Shown here piece after piece: positions 24,701 through 33,981 of a stretch of DNA of 64,000 bases. The position numbers were made by a program, and so were the translations under genes. The stretch covers positions 62,001 to 126,000 of the forward strand of contig NZ_FMZB01000001.1 of the NCBI RefSeq assembly GCF_900101385.1. Direction: 5' to 3'. The stretch comes from Terribacillus halophilus. Its GTDB lineage: Bacteria > Bacillota > Bacilli > Bacillales > Amphibacillaceae. Position 1 is the first letter of the stretch. Every line of letters begins with the position of its first letter. The notes below the pieces were generated by a model that was not told the origin of the DNA, did not search any database, and worked only from the letters and a program-made list of their open reading frames with translations.

Positions 24701-26107
24701 ATGACAGTGGAAGGCAAAACAGTACGCGAATTAGTGACAGCTATTCAAAACAAGGAAATCTCTCCTGTTGAGGTGGCTTCCTATTATTTGGATCAAACAG
24801 AGCGTAAAAACGGCGAGATCAATGCGTTCGTTACCATGAATGATAAGCTGCTTGAAGAAGCGAAAGAGGCAGAGCAGGCAGTCATGCGCGGGGAGAAGAC
24901 AGGCCTGCTGCATGGAATTCCTGTCGGTATCAAAGATCTTACACCTGTAAAAGGTATGCGTACCACTTTTGGCTCACCGGCCTATAAGGATCACATCGCC
25001 GATCGGGACGCTACGATCGTCAAGCGTCTGCGACAAGCAGGTGCTTTGATCATGGGTAAGACGAACACACCTGAATTCGGTCATAAGGGCACGACGGATA
25101 ATATGGTATTCGGTGCTACCGTGAATCCATGGGATCATTCCAAGACAGCAGGCGGATCAAGCGGTGGTTCTGCTGCTGCAGTAGCAGCAGGAATGGTGCC
25201 GCTGGCGGAGGGAAGTGATGGAGGAGGCTCCATCCGCATACCGGCGAGTCTTTGTGGGATATTTGGCTTCAAACCGACATATGGCCGAATTCCGATGGAT
25301 AATAATTTGGGTAATGTTTTCGGTTCCAGCTCACCATTCGTCAACCATGGACCGCTTTCGAATAATCCCGATGATAGCGCGCTGTTCCTGGAAGCTGTAC
25401 AGGGTCCGTCCACAACGGATCCATTCAGTCTCCCGCTTTTGGACAGCCAAATCGGCACATCCTATTTGGAAGAACAAGCGCAAGGTCTTCGTATCGCTTA
25501 TACACCGGATTTCGGCATGTATGCTATCGATCCGGAAGTACGCCAAGTTGTCGAAGCAACATTCGATAATTGGCGCGCGCTCGGCATGTCTGTTGAGACA
25601 GTGAATCTTGATTTTGATATGGATCGTCGTCAGTTCAATGGATTCTTCACAAGCATGTGGTATGCATCTTCAGCAGCAGGAAGTGCAAAATTGCTTGAAA
25701 GCAATCCGGAATGGGTGTCCGACTCCTATCGTGAGATGATTGAAAAGGGCAAACCGCTGATGGCTTCTGATTATCGTGCGTACGAACGGAATCGCACGAC
25801 AGTCTGGAACAGACTGCAGACGGTGCTTCAGGATTATGATCTAGTCCTCTCACCGACACTGGCTGTTCCTGCTTTTGACTATCATTTGTTGGGGCCATCT
25901 GTCATTGATGGACAGCAGGTGAAGGAAGATGCAGACTGGATGATGACGCACGCTTATAATGTGACTGGTCTACCAGCAGCGTCACTTCCAGCAGGACTTT
26001 CACAAGGAGGCTTGCCGATCGGTATGCAGCTGGCCGCCAACCGTTTCCAGGATGCCCGTGTCCTACGAGCAGCCAAAGCCTATATGGATGCCTATCCACT
26101 TCGTTAA
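24701..26107 (+). CDS. Amidase (amidase-signature family)
   Basis: A 468-aa amidase with the complete Ser-cisSer-Lys triad: Lys78 in GIPVGIKDL, Ser152 in GGSSGGSAAAVAAG and nucleophile Ser176 in SDGGGSIRIPAS; the 24-residue gap between the two serines is standard. It hydrolyses C-N bonds of aliphatic or aromatic amides, perhaps of xenobiotic or peptide origin. GatA is excluded: gatC and gatB are not adjacent and the C-terminal half (DYDLVLSPTLAVPAFDYH, NVTGLPAASLPAGLSQGGLPIGMQLA) is of the free-standing amidase type. ATG 24701 and GTG 24707 are both possible starts; the GTG has the better spacing from AGGGG. Confidence 0.9.
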   Translation: MTVEGKTVRELVTAIQNKEISPVEVASYYLDQTERKNGEINAFVTMNDKLLEEAKEAEQAVMRGEKTGLLHGIPVGIKDLTPVKGMRTTFGSPAYKDHIADRDATIVKRLRQAGALIMGKTNTPEFGHKGTTDNMVFGATVNPWDHSKTAGGSSGGSAAAVAAGMVPLAEGSDGGGSIRIPASLCGIFGFKPTYGRIPMDNNLGNVFGSSSPFVNHGPLSNNPDDSALFLEAVQGPSTTDPFSLPLLDSQIGTSYLEEQAQGLRIAYTPDFGMYAIDPEVRQVVEATFDNWRALGMSVETVNLDFDMDRRQFNGFFTSMWYASSAAGSAKLLESNPEWVSDSYREMIEKGKPLMASDYRAYERNRTTVWNRLQTVLQDYDLVLSPTLAVPAFDYHLLGPSVIDGQQVKEDADWMMTHAYNVTGLPAASLPAGLSQGGLPIGMQLAANRFQDARVLRAAKAYMDAYPLR

Positions 26108-26108
26108 A

Positions 26109-26132
26109 ATAGCAGCTTCGGCTGCTTTTTTC
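26109..26132 (+). terminator. Intrinsic terminator after the amidase gene
   Basis: AGCAGC-TTCG-GCTGCT (26111-26126) followed by a T-tract; the tetraloop is UUCG. Confidence 0.82.
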
Positions 26133-26156
26133 ATTTGTCCCAAATATCCCGGTTGT

Positions 26157-26173
26157 TTTACAGAAAATTAACC
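26157..26173 (+). promoter_or_regulatory. Possible PhoP-type half-sites upstream of the yhcR-like gene
   Basis: TTTACA (26157-26162) and TTAACC (26168-26173) with 5 nt between, an 11-bp period as in Bacillus Pho boxes. Only two copies are visible and they lie about 115 bp before the start codon, so this is weak. Confidence 0.25.
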
Positions 26174-26285
26174 AGAATCATGTCTATCCTCCTATATCGG
26201 GATAGTTTGATACCAGCTAGTATGGTAGATGACGGAGTTCGTCGGTATTTGCCGAACTTACTATTATTTTGGGGGAATCATGTTA

Positions 26286-29200
26286 ATGGGTAAAAAAGTA
26301 GTATCTGTTTTTGCAATAGTCGCACTTATTTATTCAGGAATTTTGCCGAGCTTCTCTTCCAGGGCACAGGCAGCGGAGCGAATTGCGGCGCCGATACTAT
26401 CGGAGTACGTAGAAGGAAGCTCATATAATAAAGCGATCGAGCTTTATAATCCGACCGATGAGCCGATCGATCTCGGTCAATTCGAATTGGCAGGATATTT
26501 CAATGGTAAAACGGAAGCAACTGCTTCTGTTACCTTATCGGGTACATTGGAATCGGGTGATACATATGTCATTGCCAATCCGCGTGCGAGTGAAACCCTG
26601 CTTGCAGCAGCAGATCAGACGAACGGGAGTGTCATCAATTTCAATGGGAATGATGCTGTCGCTCTCCAGCACGATGGAACCGTTCTTGATGTCGTTGGTG
26701 AAATCGGGAATGATCAGGACATAGCCAAGGATATCGGCCTTATCCGATCTGCTGACGTGACCGAAGGCAGCACAGTCTTCGTTCCAGAGCAGTGGGAAGA
26801 GACAGCAAAAGATACATTCGACTCAATTGGATCTCATGGAGAGGAAGAACCCGGCGAAGAACCCGAAGCAGGAACGGTCCAGCCGATTGCCGATATAAAG
26901 GGGAAAACCGGTGAAACGGTGACCGTAGAAGGAATTGCTACCGCAGATAATGCAAGCATCAGCGGTGGGAAACTATCTGTATTCATCCAGGATGAAACGG
27001 CTGGACTGAATATCTATCATACGGATGAAGCAGCCTTTCCGGAGATAAAAGAAGGTGACCTTATCCGCGTGACCGGAGAGATTACCAGTTATCGTGGGTT
27101 GACAGAGATAGCCCCCTCTGTGGACGGTGTGACTGTCATTTCCTCTGACAATGAAATCCCTTCACCGGAGGTAATGACAATCAGCCAGCTTCAGTCTGAA
27201 GCGACAGCTGAACCAGCAGAAGGGGAACTTATCCGGGTGACAGGATACATCAAAGATATCCCGTCAAGCTCAGCTGGCGGTGGATACAATATTCAATTCA
27301 TCAATGAAAACTATGAATCTATCACATTGCGTATCATGGAATCTGCCTTGGACATTTCGACTGTGGAAGAAGGCAAGTGGTATACCGTTACTGGTATCCT
27401 GAGTCAATACGACAGCTATCAAATCCTCCCGCGTAAACAAGCGGATATGCAGATAGCGGCAGAGCAGCCTGAAGCGCCGAAAACAGAAGGTAGCTATAAA
27501 GCAGTTGTGGAATCTGTCACGGATGGAGATACGATTCGCTTAAAAGACCCTGTTTTAGGATCGGATCGCGTCCGCTTTGTGAATGCGGATACGCCGGAAA
27601 CATTTCATGCAATCAAAAATGAAATGGACCAGAATCAGATGGACCACGGCAAGGCAGCCTCTGATTATCTAAAATCCAAGCTGTCTGCAGGTGATGAGAT
27701 TACACTTGAAGTGGGGGAAGAGCCAACAGATAATTATGGCCGACTCCTGGCGCAGGTCATCACCGCCGATGGGGAGAATATGAACCTTGAATTGGTGAAA
27801 GAAGGTTTGGCTGTTACTTACTTTATCGCACCAATTGGTGATGAGCGTGAATATGCAACCTATCAGCGAGCAGTAGCAGAAGCCAAAATGCAGGAAAAAG
27901 GAATTTGGAATCCAGAATCTCTTTTGGAGGAGCTGCCGTTTGAATTCCGTGCCCGTTATGATGGCGGTGGACTGGATAAGTACGTTGGGAATTCGGATGC
28001 AAAGCAATACGTCGCTCCTGACCAGTGGGAGTCCATTCCAGTTGATAAGCGCATCTTCTTCTGGACAGAACAGGATGCGCTTGACGCGGGATATGAAGCA
28101 GCTGGTGATGCAGAGCCACCTGTGGAGGAAGATAACCTGGCTGTGCAGCTGCTTGGTATGAACGATCTTCATGGCAAAATTGATCAGCAGTATGAACTGG
28201 ATACGGACGGAGATGGCACAATGGATGGCACTTTCGGACGTATGGATTATACAGCAGCAGCTATCAAACAGCGGGAAGCAGACAATCCGAATAGCTTGCT
28301 CGTCCATGCTGGGGATATGATCGGCGGCAGCTCTCCTGTATCGGCACTGCTGCAGGATGAGCCGACAATCGAGATCATGGAAGCGATGGGCTTCGATGTA
28401 GGTACGATCGGCAATCATGAACTGGATGAAGGTACAGAAGAGTTATTGCGTATCGTGGAAGGCGGGGAGCATCCGAGTGGAACTCCTGGCTATGATGGAA
28501 CGGACTTTCCGACACTTTGTGCCAACTGTGTCTACAAAGACAGTGGTGAAACGATCCTGCCTCCTTACAGCATTCAGGAAGTCGATGGGGAGAAAATCGG
28601 CTTCATCGGAGTAAATACAACGGCATCACTTGGTATGGTCATGCCAGAAGGGATTCAGGATATTACCATCACCGATGAAGTAGCAGCAGTCAATCAAGCA
28701 ACAGCCGAATTGAAAGAACAAGGCGTCAAGGCAATTGTCGTCCTGTCCCATATGCCAGCTGAGCAAAGTGGGGACAGTGCGATAGGCGATGCAGCTGATA
28801 TGGCTAATGCGGTGGATGATGAAGTTGACATCATTTTCGCAGCGCATAACCATGCTGTCGTCAATGCAACGGTTGATAATAAACTGATCGTTCAGGCGTC
28901 TGAATATGGAAAGGCTTTTTCAGATGTGGATGTGGAGATTGATCGAAAAACAGGCGATATTGTTTCCAAAGAAGCTGAAATCGTATGGGTAGATCAGGGA
29001 GTTTACACACCTGATCCGACAGTCGGAACCATCTTGGATAAATATGCCGAAGAAGTAGCGCCAATCATGGATGAAGTCGTCGGCGTGGCAGCTAATCCGA
29101 TGACTGGCGGTTATGCAGTCAAGGGTGAAGTAGGTGACAATGCGCTTGGCAATTTGATCGCCGATGGCATGAGAGAGGCAATGGATAGTGACTTTGCCCT

Positions 29201-29807
29201 GATGAATGGCGGAGGGATCAGGGATGATTTACTCGAAGGCGACATTACTTGGGGTGAGCTTTTCAACATTCAGCCATTCAACAATACACTCATGACATTC
29301 GAGATTGACGGAGCGGATCTGGAGGCAATCTTGAATGCACAGATTACTTCATACGGTCCGGATTACAGCATAAGCGGCTTTACGTATACATGGAATGGAG
29401 AAACGAATCAGGTTGTGGATATTAAGCTTCCTGATGGTTCTCCGATTGACGAAGATAAAGTGTATACGATTACTGTGAATAACTTCATGGGAACATCTCA
29501 AGGTGATAAATACCGTCCGATCAGCGAACTTGGCCGCAATCCTGTAATGGGACCGGAAGATTTGGAGGCAACTGTTGCATTTGTAAGAAGCTTCGAGATG
29601 GAGCCGATTGCTTATGAAGCAGAAGGGCGTATTTCGGAAGTAAGCGGGGATGCACCAACTGAGCCTCCGGTAGATCCGGAAGAACCACCGACAGAACCAG
29701 AAGAGCCAGAGGAGGGCGAGAAGCCGCAGCATCCGATTATAGATTTCGTAAAAGATGTTGTTGATACAGTGTGGAATTGGGTGAAGAAACTGTTTTGGCG
29801 CTGGTAA
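26286..29807 (+). CDS. yhcR: Secreted multidomain nuclease / 2',3'-cyclic-nucleotide phosphodiesterase / 5'-nucleotidase (YhcR-like)
   Basis: A 1173-aa exoprotein. Order by residue: signal peptide 1-29 (SSRAQA then AER); lamin-tail-like domain about 32-170; acidic linker; two OB-fold repeats about 197-290 and 297-395; thermonuclease fold about 402-560 (VTDGDTIRL, RFVNADTPET, YGRLLAQV); bridging segment; metallophosphatase about 618-910 (LLGMNDLHG, VHAGDMIGG, GNHELDEG, HAVV); 5'-nucleotidase C-terminal domain about 930-1119 (GDNALGNLIADG, NGGGIRDDL, NNFMG). It would degrade extracellular RNA/DNA to nucleosides and phosphate. B. subtilis YhcR ends in a sortase signal; here there is a Pro/Glu linker then a Trp-rich helix VWNWVKKLFWRW. 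ATG 26286 has GGGGGA at good spacing. Confidence 0.9.
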   Translation: MGKKVVSVFAIVALIYSGILPSFSSRAQAAERIAAPILSEYVEGSSYNKAIELYNPTDEPIDLGQFELAGYFNGKTEATASVTLSGTLESGDTYVIANPRASETLLAAADQTNGSVINFNGNDAVALQHDGTVLDVVGEIGNDQDIAKDIGLIRSADVTEGSTVFVPEQWEETAKDTFDSIGSHGEEEPGEEPEAGTVQPIADIKGKTGETVTVEGIATADNASISGGKLSVFIQDETAGLNIYHTDEAAFPEIKEGDLIRVTGEITSYRGLTEIAPSVDGVTVISSDNEIPSPEVMTISQLQSEATAEPAEGELIRVTGYIKDIPSSSAGGGYNIQFINENYESITLRIMESALDISTVEEGKWYTVTGILSQYDSYQILPRKQADMQIAAEQPEAPKTEGSYKAVVESVTDGDTIRLKDPVLGSDRVRFVNADTPETFHAIKNEMDQNQMDHGKAASDYLKSKLSAGDEITLEVGEEPTDNYGRLLAQVITADGENMNLELVKEGLAVTYFIAPIGDEREYATYQRAVAEAKMQEKGIWNPESLLEELPFEFRARYDGGGLDKYVGNSDAKQYVAPDQWESIPVDKRIFFWTEQDALDAGYEAAGDAEPPVEEDNLAVQLLGMNDLHGKIDQQYELDTDGDGTMDGTFGRMDYTAAAIKQREADNPNSLLVHAGDMIGGSSPVSALLQDEPTIEIMEAMGFDVGTIGNHELDEGTEELLRIVEGGEHPSGTPGYDGTDFPTLCANCVYKDSGETILPPYSIQEVDGEKIGFIGVNTTASLGMVMPEGIQDITITDEVAAVNQATAELKEQGVKAIVVLSHMPAEQSGDSAIGDAADMANAVDDEVDIIFAAHNHAVVNATVDNKLIVQASEYGKAFSDVDVEIDRKTGDIVSKEAEIVWVDQGVYTPDPTVGTILDKYAEEVAPIMDEVVGVAANPMTGGYAVKGEVGDNALGNLIADGMREAMDSDFALMNGGGIRDDLLEGDITWGELFNIQPFNNTLMTFEIDGADLEAILNAQITSYGPDYSISGFTYTWNGETNQVVDIKLPDGSPIDEDKVYTITVNNFMGTSQGDKYRPISELGRNPVMGPEDLEATVAFVRSFEMEPIAYEAEGRISEVSGDAPTEPPVDPEEPPTEPEEPEEGEKPQHPIIDFVKDVVDTVWNWVKKLFWRW

Positions 29808-29848
29808 TGGAAAAGACCTTCAAGCAATTTTTACTTGAAGGTCTTTTT
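29808..29848. terminator. Bidirectional terminator
   Basis: AAAAGACCTTCAAG pairs with CTTGAAGGTCTTTT around an AT-rich loop. It lies between the yhcR-like gene and the convergent nhaC. Confidence 0.85.
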
Positions 29849-31246
29849 TTAGCTTTCAACAGCTGTTTTATCTTTGTTATACCAGATGAATTTACCGGTA
29901 TAACCATAGATGATTGCAAGCCCGATAGCGACAAAGCTCAGCCACATGAATGGCAGATAGGCAAAAGTGGAAACTCCTAGAATCCCTGCCATATAAATAC
30001 CGTTGTCTGACCATGGCACCATACCGGAAGTCAACGTACCGCCGACTTCTGTATTACGGGAAAGAACACGGCGGTCAAGCTGCTGCCTGTCATACGTTTT
30101 TTCCATCATTTTAGGTGTCAGGATCAAGGAAACATACATGGCGCAGCCTAGGACATTTCCAAGGAAGGCGACGATCAAGGTTGCCAATGTCGTATTGCCC
30201 GCGGATATAAGTTTCTTTTCAAAGGTGGACACGATCACTTGCAGGACACCGAGTTTTTCAAGAAGCCCGCCGAAACCAAGACCGAAAATGATAACCATCA
30301 AGGTATCGAGCATACCCATCACGCCGCCTCGGTTAAGGATGCCATCGATGAAATTCACACCTGTATCAATCGAAAATCCATTATAAGCGGTGCCAAGAGC
30401 TTCTGTGAAATGCATTCCTTGGAAAAGGGATGCCCAGATGGCACCAAGCAGAGCGCCTGTAGCGATGACTGGCAGGGATGGTTTTTTCATAGCCAATAGT
30501 ACCAGTACTGCTATAGCTGGAATCAGCATCAGGATGCTGATATCAAAGTTATCCATAAGCGCGCCCTTCAATGATTCCACCCTAGCCTGATCGATATCTT
30601 TTCCTCCGTAAATGAATCCAACCCCTGTAAAAAGGATAGCCGTGATGACGAAAGCTGGAAGGGATAGGAAAAGCATAGCCCGGACATGTTCCAGAACATC
30701 TACCTTGGAAAGAGAGGATGCGAGTACGGTACTATCAGATAGAGGAGATAGCTTGTCCCCGAAATAAGATCCGGACAGCACTGCTCCGGCCACAAGCGGC
30801 AGTGGCATGCCAAGTCCTTCCCCGATCGCCATCATGGCGATGCCTGCCGTACCTGCTGTTCCCCACGATGTACCAGTAGCAATGGACATGATGGCACAGA
30901 TGATCAAGGTTGCCAGCAGGAAAATACTTGGGTGGATGAATTCAAGACCATAGTATATTAATGTCGGTACGACACCCCCAGCAATCCATGTGCCGATCAA
31001 GGCCCCGACGGCCACTAGAATCAGAACGGCTTCCAGTCCATTCGAGATTCCGCTCATAATTGATTTCTGTAAATCCTGATACTGGTGCCCAAGCCGTATA
31101 CCAAGGATGATGACGACAAACCATGATATGAAGAGCGCCAGCTGAATCGGCAAGTCAAGATAGACTGTGAAGGATAATACAAGCGCTAGAAAGATTCCTA
31201 GTATGATGATAATCTCCGTAACTGAGGGTAATCTTGCTTCTTTCAA
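29849..31246 (-). CDS. nhaC: Na+/H+ antiporter NhaC
   Basis: A 465-aa secondary transporter of the NhaC family with about 11-12 membrane segments. Diagnostic stretches are IMSIATGTSWGTAGTAGIAMMAIGEGLGMPLPLVAGAVLSGSYFGDKLSPLSDSTVLA and NRGGVMGMLDTLMVIIFGLGFGGLLEKLGVL, with LTSGMVPWSDNGIYMAG near the end. Family members exchange Na+ for H+, or malate and lactate under the MleN/YqkI name; both functions remain possible because MleN belongs to the same family. An upstream AGGAGG gives the start. It follows aspA on the same strand with a 109-bp gap. Confidence 0.87.
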   Translation of the reverse strand: MKEARLPSVTEIIIILGIFLALVLSFTVYLDLPIQLALFISWFVVIILGIRLGHQYQDLQKSIMSGISNGLEAVLILVAVGALIGTWIAGGVVPTLIYYGLEFIHPSIFLLATLIICAIMSIATGTSWGTAGTAGIAMMAIGEGLGMPLPLVAGAVLSGSYFGDKLSPLSDSTVLASSLSKVDVLEHVRAMLFLSLPAFVITAILFTGVGFIYGGKDIDQARVESLKGALMDNFDISILMLIPAIAVLVLLAMKKPSLPVIATGALLGAIWASLFQGMHFTEALGTAYNGFSIDTGVNFIDGILNRGGVMGMLDTLMVIIFGLGFGGLLEKLGVLQVIVSTFEKKLISAGNTTLATLIVAFLGNVLGCAMYVSLILTPKMMEKTYDRQQLDRRVLSRNTEVGGTLTSGMVPWSDNGIYMAGILGVSTFAYLPFMWLSFVAIGLAIIYGYTGKFIWYNKDKTAVES

Positions 31247-31311
31247 ATCCAGTCCTCCTAAAAATAATAGTGAACCCGCTTACATAAGGATGCGGATAAA
31301 GATGCGCTTTA

Positions 31312-31337
31312 TATCCCGCTTTTTTAAAAAAACGGGA
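31312..31337 (-). terminator. Possible terminator between aspA and nhaC
   Basis: A self-complementary sequence, TCCCG, then CTTTTTT/AAAAAAA, then CGGGA. It can fold as a long hairpin but has no T-tract after the stem, so the call is weak. Confidence 0.4.
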
Positions 31338-31355
31338 CATATGCACATTTTTCTA

Positions 31356-32783
31356 TTATCTATCAAAAAGCTCCTCGCCGGCAATACCCGGTTTTGTCAT
31401 TTCGTAAGGATTTAAGATGATATCCAGTTCTTCTTCGGTTAGGACATCGTATTGAAGGCATAGCTCACGGATCGATTTCCCGGTAAGAATCGCTTCACGC
31501 GCGATACGCGCAGCAACTTCGTATCCTAAATGCGGATTGACTGCTGTCAGCAATCCGACACTTTTATCAACATATTCTTTCAGCATAGCCTCGTTTGCTT
31601 CGATACCGATCAGACAGTTATCGGTGAAGGAGCGGAAGCCGTTGTTCATGATACTGATGGACTGCAAGAGGTTGAACACAAGTACAGGTTCCATGACGTT
31701 CAGTTCAAGCTGTCCAGCTTCGGAAGCCAAGCAGATAGTATTATCATTACCGATTACTTGGAACGCAATCTGGTTGATCATCTCTGCCATAACCGGATTC
31801 ACTTTACCTGGCATGATGGAGGAACCTGGCTGACGTGCTGGTAAGTTGATCTCGTTCAGCCCTGCTCTCGGACCGGAAGCCATCAGGCGGAGATCGTTTG
31901 CGATCTTGGACATGTTCATCATACAAACTTTCAGGCTTGCGGAAACCTCGGTATAAGCATCCGTGTTTTGTGTTGCATCGACCAAGTTTTCAGCTGTGAC
32001 GAGCGGCAGACCGCTGTTGTCAGCCAAATGTTTGACGACACGCTCGATATATTTAGGATTTGCATTCAATCCTGTACCGACTGCTGTCGCTCCCATATTG
32101 ACTTCATACAGATGCTGACGGGATTGTTTTATCCGTTTGATATCCCTTTCCAGCACGCGGCTGTACGCTTCGAATTCCTGTCCAAGACGAATAGGTACTG
32201 CATCCTGTAGATGCGTACGTCCCATTTTGATGACAGAATCGAACTGTTGTGCTTTTTTCTTGAATTCACCTTGCATATATTCCATTGTTTCGAGCAGTTT
32301 TTCGAGCATGTTCAATGTAGAAATATGGATTGCTGTCGGAAATACATCATTCGTCGATTGGGACATGTTCACGTGCGTATTCGGGCTTAAATGCTGATAA
32401 TCGCCTTTTTCATGCCCAAGGATCTCCAGTGCGCGATTCGTGATGACTTCATTGGCATTCATATTGATGGAGGTGCCAGCACCGCCTTGGATCGGATCCA
32501 CGATGAACTGGTCATGCCATTTGCCATTTATGATTTCTTCGGATGCTTGAACGATGGCATTTCCGAGCCCTTCATACAAGCGTTTTACATCCATATTGGC
32601 AAGTGCGGCTGATTTCTTCACGATGCCGAGTGCCTTGATCATTTCTTCATGGATGCGATAGCCTGTAATCGGGAAGTTTTCCGATGCTCGCAATGTCTGA
32701 ATACCATAATAAGCATCTTTGATAATTTGTTTTTCTCCCAGAAAGTCTTTTTCAATCCGATGTTTCTCTTGTAAGTCTGCCAT
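31356..32783 (-). CDS. aspA: Aspartate ammonia-lyase
   Basis: Converts L-aspartate to fumarate and ammonia; a 475-aa homotetramer of the aspartase/fumarase superfamily (AnsB in B. subtilis nomenclature). The signature GSSIMPGKVNPVMAEMINQ with the catalytic Ser loop is intact, and VDPIQGGAGTSINMNANEVI, STNDVFPTAIHIS and GRTHLQDAVPI are the other conserved regions. It starts 26 bp after ansA, so the two form the ans operon that turns asparagine to fumarate. A fumarate-hydratase reading is excluded by the aspartase-type sequence and context. Confidence 0.95.
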   Translation of the reverse strand: MADLQEKHRIEKDFLGEKQIIKDAYYGIQTLRASENFPITGYRIHEEMIKALGIVKKSAALANMDVKRLYEGLGNAIVQASEEIINGKWHDQFIVDPIQGGAGTSINMNANEVITNRALEILGHEKGDYQHLSPNTHVNMSQSTNDVFPTAIHISTLNMLEKLLETMEYMQGEFKKKAQQFDSVIKMGRTHLQDAVPIRLGQEFEAYSRVLERDIKRIKQSRQHLYEVNMGATAVGTGLNANPKYIERVVKHLADNSGLPLVTAENLVDATQNTDAYTEVSASLKVCMMNMSKIANDLRLMASGPRAGLNEINLPARQPGSSIMPGKVNPVMAEMINQIAFQVIGNDNTICLASEAGQLELNVMEPVLVFNLLQSISIMNNGFRSFTDNCLIGIEANEAMLKEYVDKSVGLLTAVNPHLGYEVAARIAREAILTGKSIRELCLQYDVLTEEELDIILNPYEMTKPGIAGEELFDR

Positions 32784-32809
32784 GACTTGAACCTTCCTTT
32801 TTCAATTAT

Positions 32810-33805
32810 TTAAGAGGGCCATATAGTAATATCTTCAGCAATCGGCGTTTCCATCATGCCTTTTACTTCCTTTGGATCAGTGGATCGGCCAAGTGCCCAC
32901 ATGAGTTTCGGTACGATTGCTTCTGTGTTCATATTGCTGGAGCGAATCACTAACTCTTGATCGATACGACGTCCAACTTCATAGATGGACATATCTTCGC
33001 CTTCTTCCAGACATTGTGTCGTGATAACGACTACAATGCCCTTTTCCACTAATTCATTGATCTTTTGCAGAAGGTCTCGTTCTTCGAAGGGGATGCCGCC
33101 GCTGCCATAGCTCTCAATTACAACACCTTTATACATGCTTGCCAAAGCATCAAGCATTTCAGGCTTGAGTCCTGGATACAGCCTTAATAAGAGTACATCA
33201 GTACAGAGGGAAGTATCAACGGAAAACGGCAGATTTTCTCCGTGTGTTTTCTTGTTATATTCGATGGTATCATCATGGATGAAGGCAATGTATGGATAAT
33301 TGATACTTTCAAATGCATCATAGCTTTTGGTCCGCAGTTTTATTGCCCTTGTCCCTTGTATGACCCGGCCGTCAAATACGACATAGACGCCGCCGACTTC
33401 TTCACAGGCAAAGCGGATGGCATCTTTGATGTTCTTTTTCGCATCTGTTTTCTGGAAGGTGATCGGGATTTGGGAACCAGTAATGACAATTGGTTTACTG
33501 GAATTTTGCAGCATATAGGACAATGCTGCTGCTGTATAAGCCATTGTATCTGTTCCGTGCGTGATGACAAAACCATCATAGGCATGATAATGATCCCGCA
33601 CAGCTTCAGCCATCGTCACCCAGTCTTCCGGCTGCATATTCGTGCTATCGAGATTCATAAGCGATATTGTTTCCATTGTATATTCATTATCCAAATCGGA
33701 AACATAGCTTAGCAATTCATTCGCATCCACAGCCGGTGCCAAACCATTCTCTCCTTCGACTGATGCGATGGTGCCGCCGGTGGTAAGTAATAATAGCTTT
33801 TTCAT
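32810..33805 (-). CDS. ansA: L-asparaginase, type I
   Basis: Hydrolyses L-asparagine to aspartate and ammonia. At 331 aa with no signal peptide it is the cytoplasmic type. Catalytic Thr triads are visible: TTGGTIAS at the N-terminus (nucleophile Thr) and [14 protein letters not shown] (second Thr, Asp). It is first gene of ansA-aspA, transcribed from a clear promoter and under probable AnsR control. It ends 26 bp before aspA. Confidence 0.95.
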   Translation of the reverse strand: MKKLLLLTTGGTIASVEGENGLAPAVDANELLSYVSDLDNEYTMETISLMNLDSTNMQPEDWVTMAEAVRDHYHAYDGFVITHGTDTMAYTAAALSYMLQNSSKPIVITGSQIPITFQKTDAKKNIKDAIRFACEEVGGVYVVFDGRVIQGTRAIKLRTKSYDAFESINYPYIAFIHDDTIEYNKKTHGENLPFSVDTSLCTDVLLLRLYPGLKPEMLDALASMYKGVVIESYGSGGIPFEERDLLQKINELVEKGIVVVITTQCLEEGEDMSIYEVGRRIDQELVIRSSNMNTEAIVPKLMWALGRSTDPKEVKGMMETPIAEDITIWPS

Positions 33806-33845
33806 TCCTGCACCTCTTCTATCTATCGTTACATATAATGAGTTA

Positions 33846-33860
33846 TTCGCTAATTGCGTA
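33846..33860. promoter_or_regulatory. Candidate AnsR operator at the ansA transcription start
   Basis: TTCGC-TAATT-GCGTA, an imperfect inverted repeat lying just downstream of the ansA -10 box, where a repressor would block initiation. It shares TTCG and GCGTA halves with the palindrome at 33911-33927. Confidence 0.5.
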
Positions 33861-33871
33861 CTTAGACCCTA

Positions 33872-33900
33872 ATTATAGAGAAGATAGAGGTTATTATCAA
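33872..33900 (-). promoter_or_regulatory. Sigma-A promoter of ansA-aspA
   Basis: On the minus strand TTGATA (33895-33900), 17-nt spacer, TATAAT (33872-33877), about 67 bp before the ansA start. Confidence 0.82.
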
Positions 33901-33910
33901 GGTTGTATTA

Positions 33911-33949
33911 TTCGTATCGCGTACGAAAGGCATAAGTTTGTGCTATAAT
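33911..33949 (+). promoter_or_regulatory. ansR promoter with palindromic operator
   Basis: Extended -10 TGCTATAAT (TATAAT at 33944-33949). A perfect inverted repeat TTCGTA-TCGCG-TACGAA at 33911-33927 covers its -35 region, fitting autoregulation by AnsR. Confidence 0.6.
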
Positions 33950-33981
33950 GTAAAGAAGGAAAAAATAGCGGGGGAAGTAAG

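Noticed and set aside
27669-28418. A 249-aa minus-strand open frame inside the secreted nuclease gene
   Set aside because: It is antisense to a well-supported gene with conserved domains, has no ribosome binding site and looks like random translation rich in Cys, His and Ile.
31312-31337. The A/T-rich palindrome after aspA as a mobile-element end or attachment site
   Set aside because: There is no transposase, integrase or repeat partner in the window; a folding hairpin is the simpler reading.
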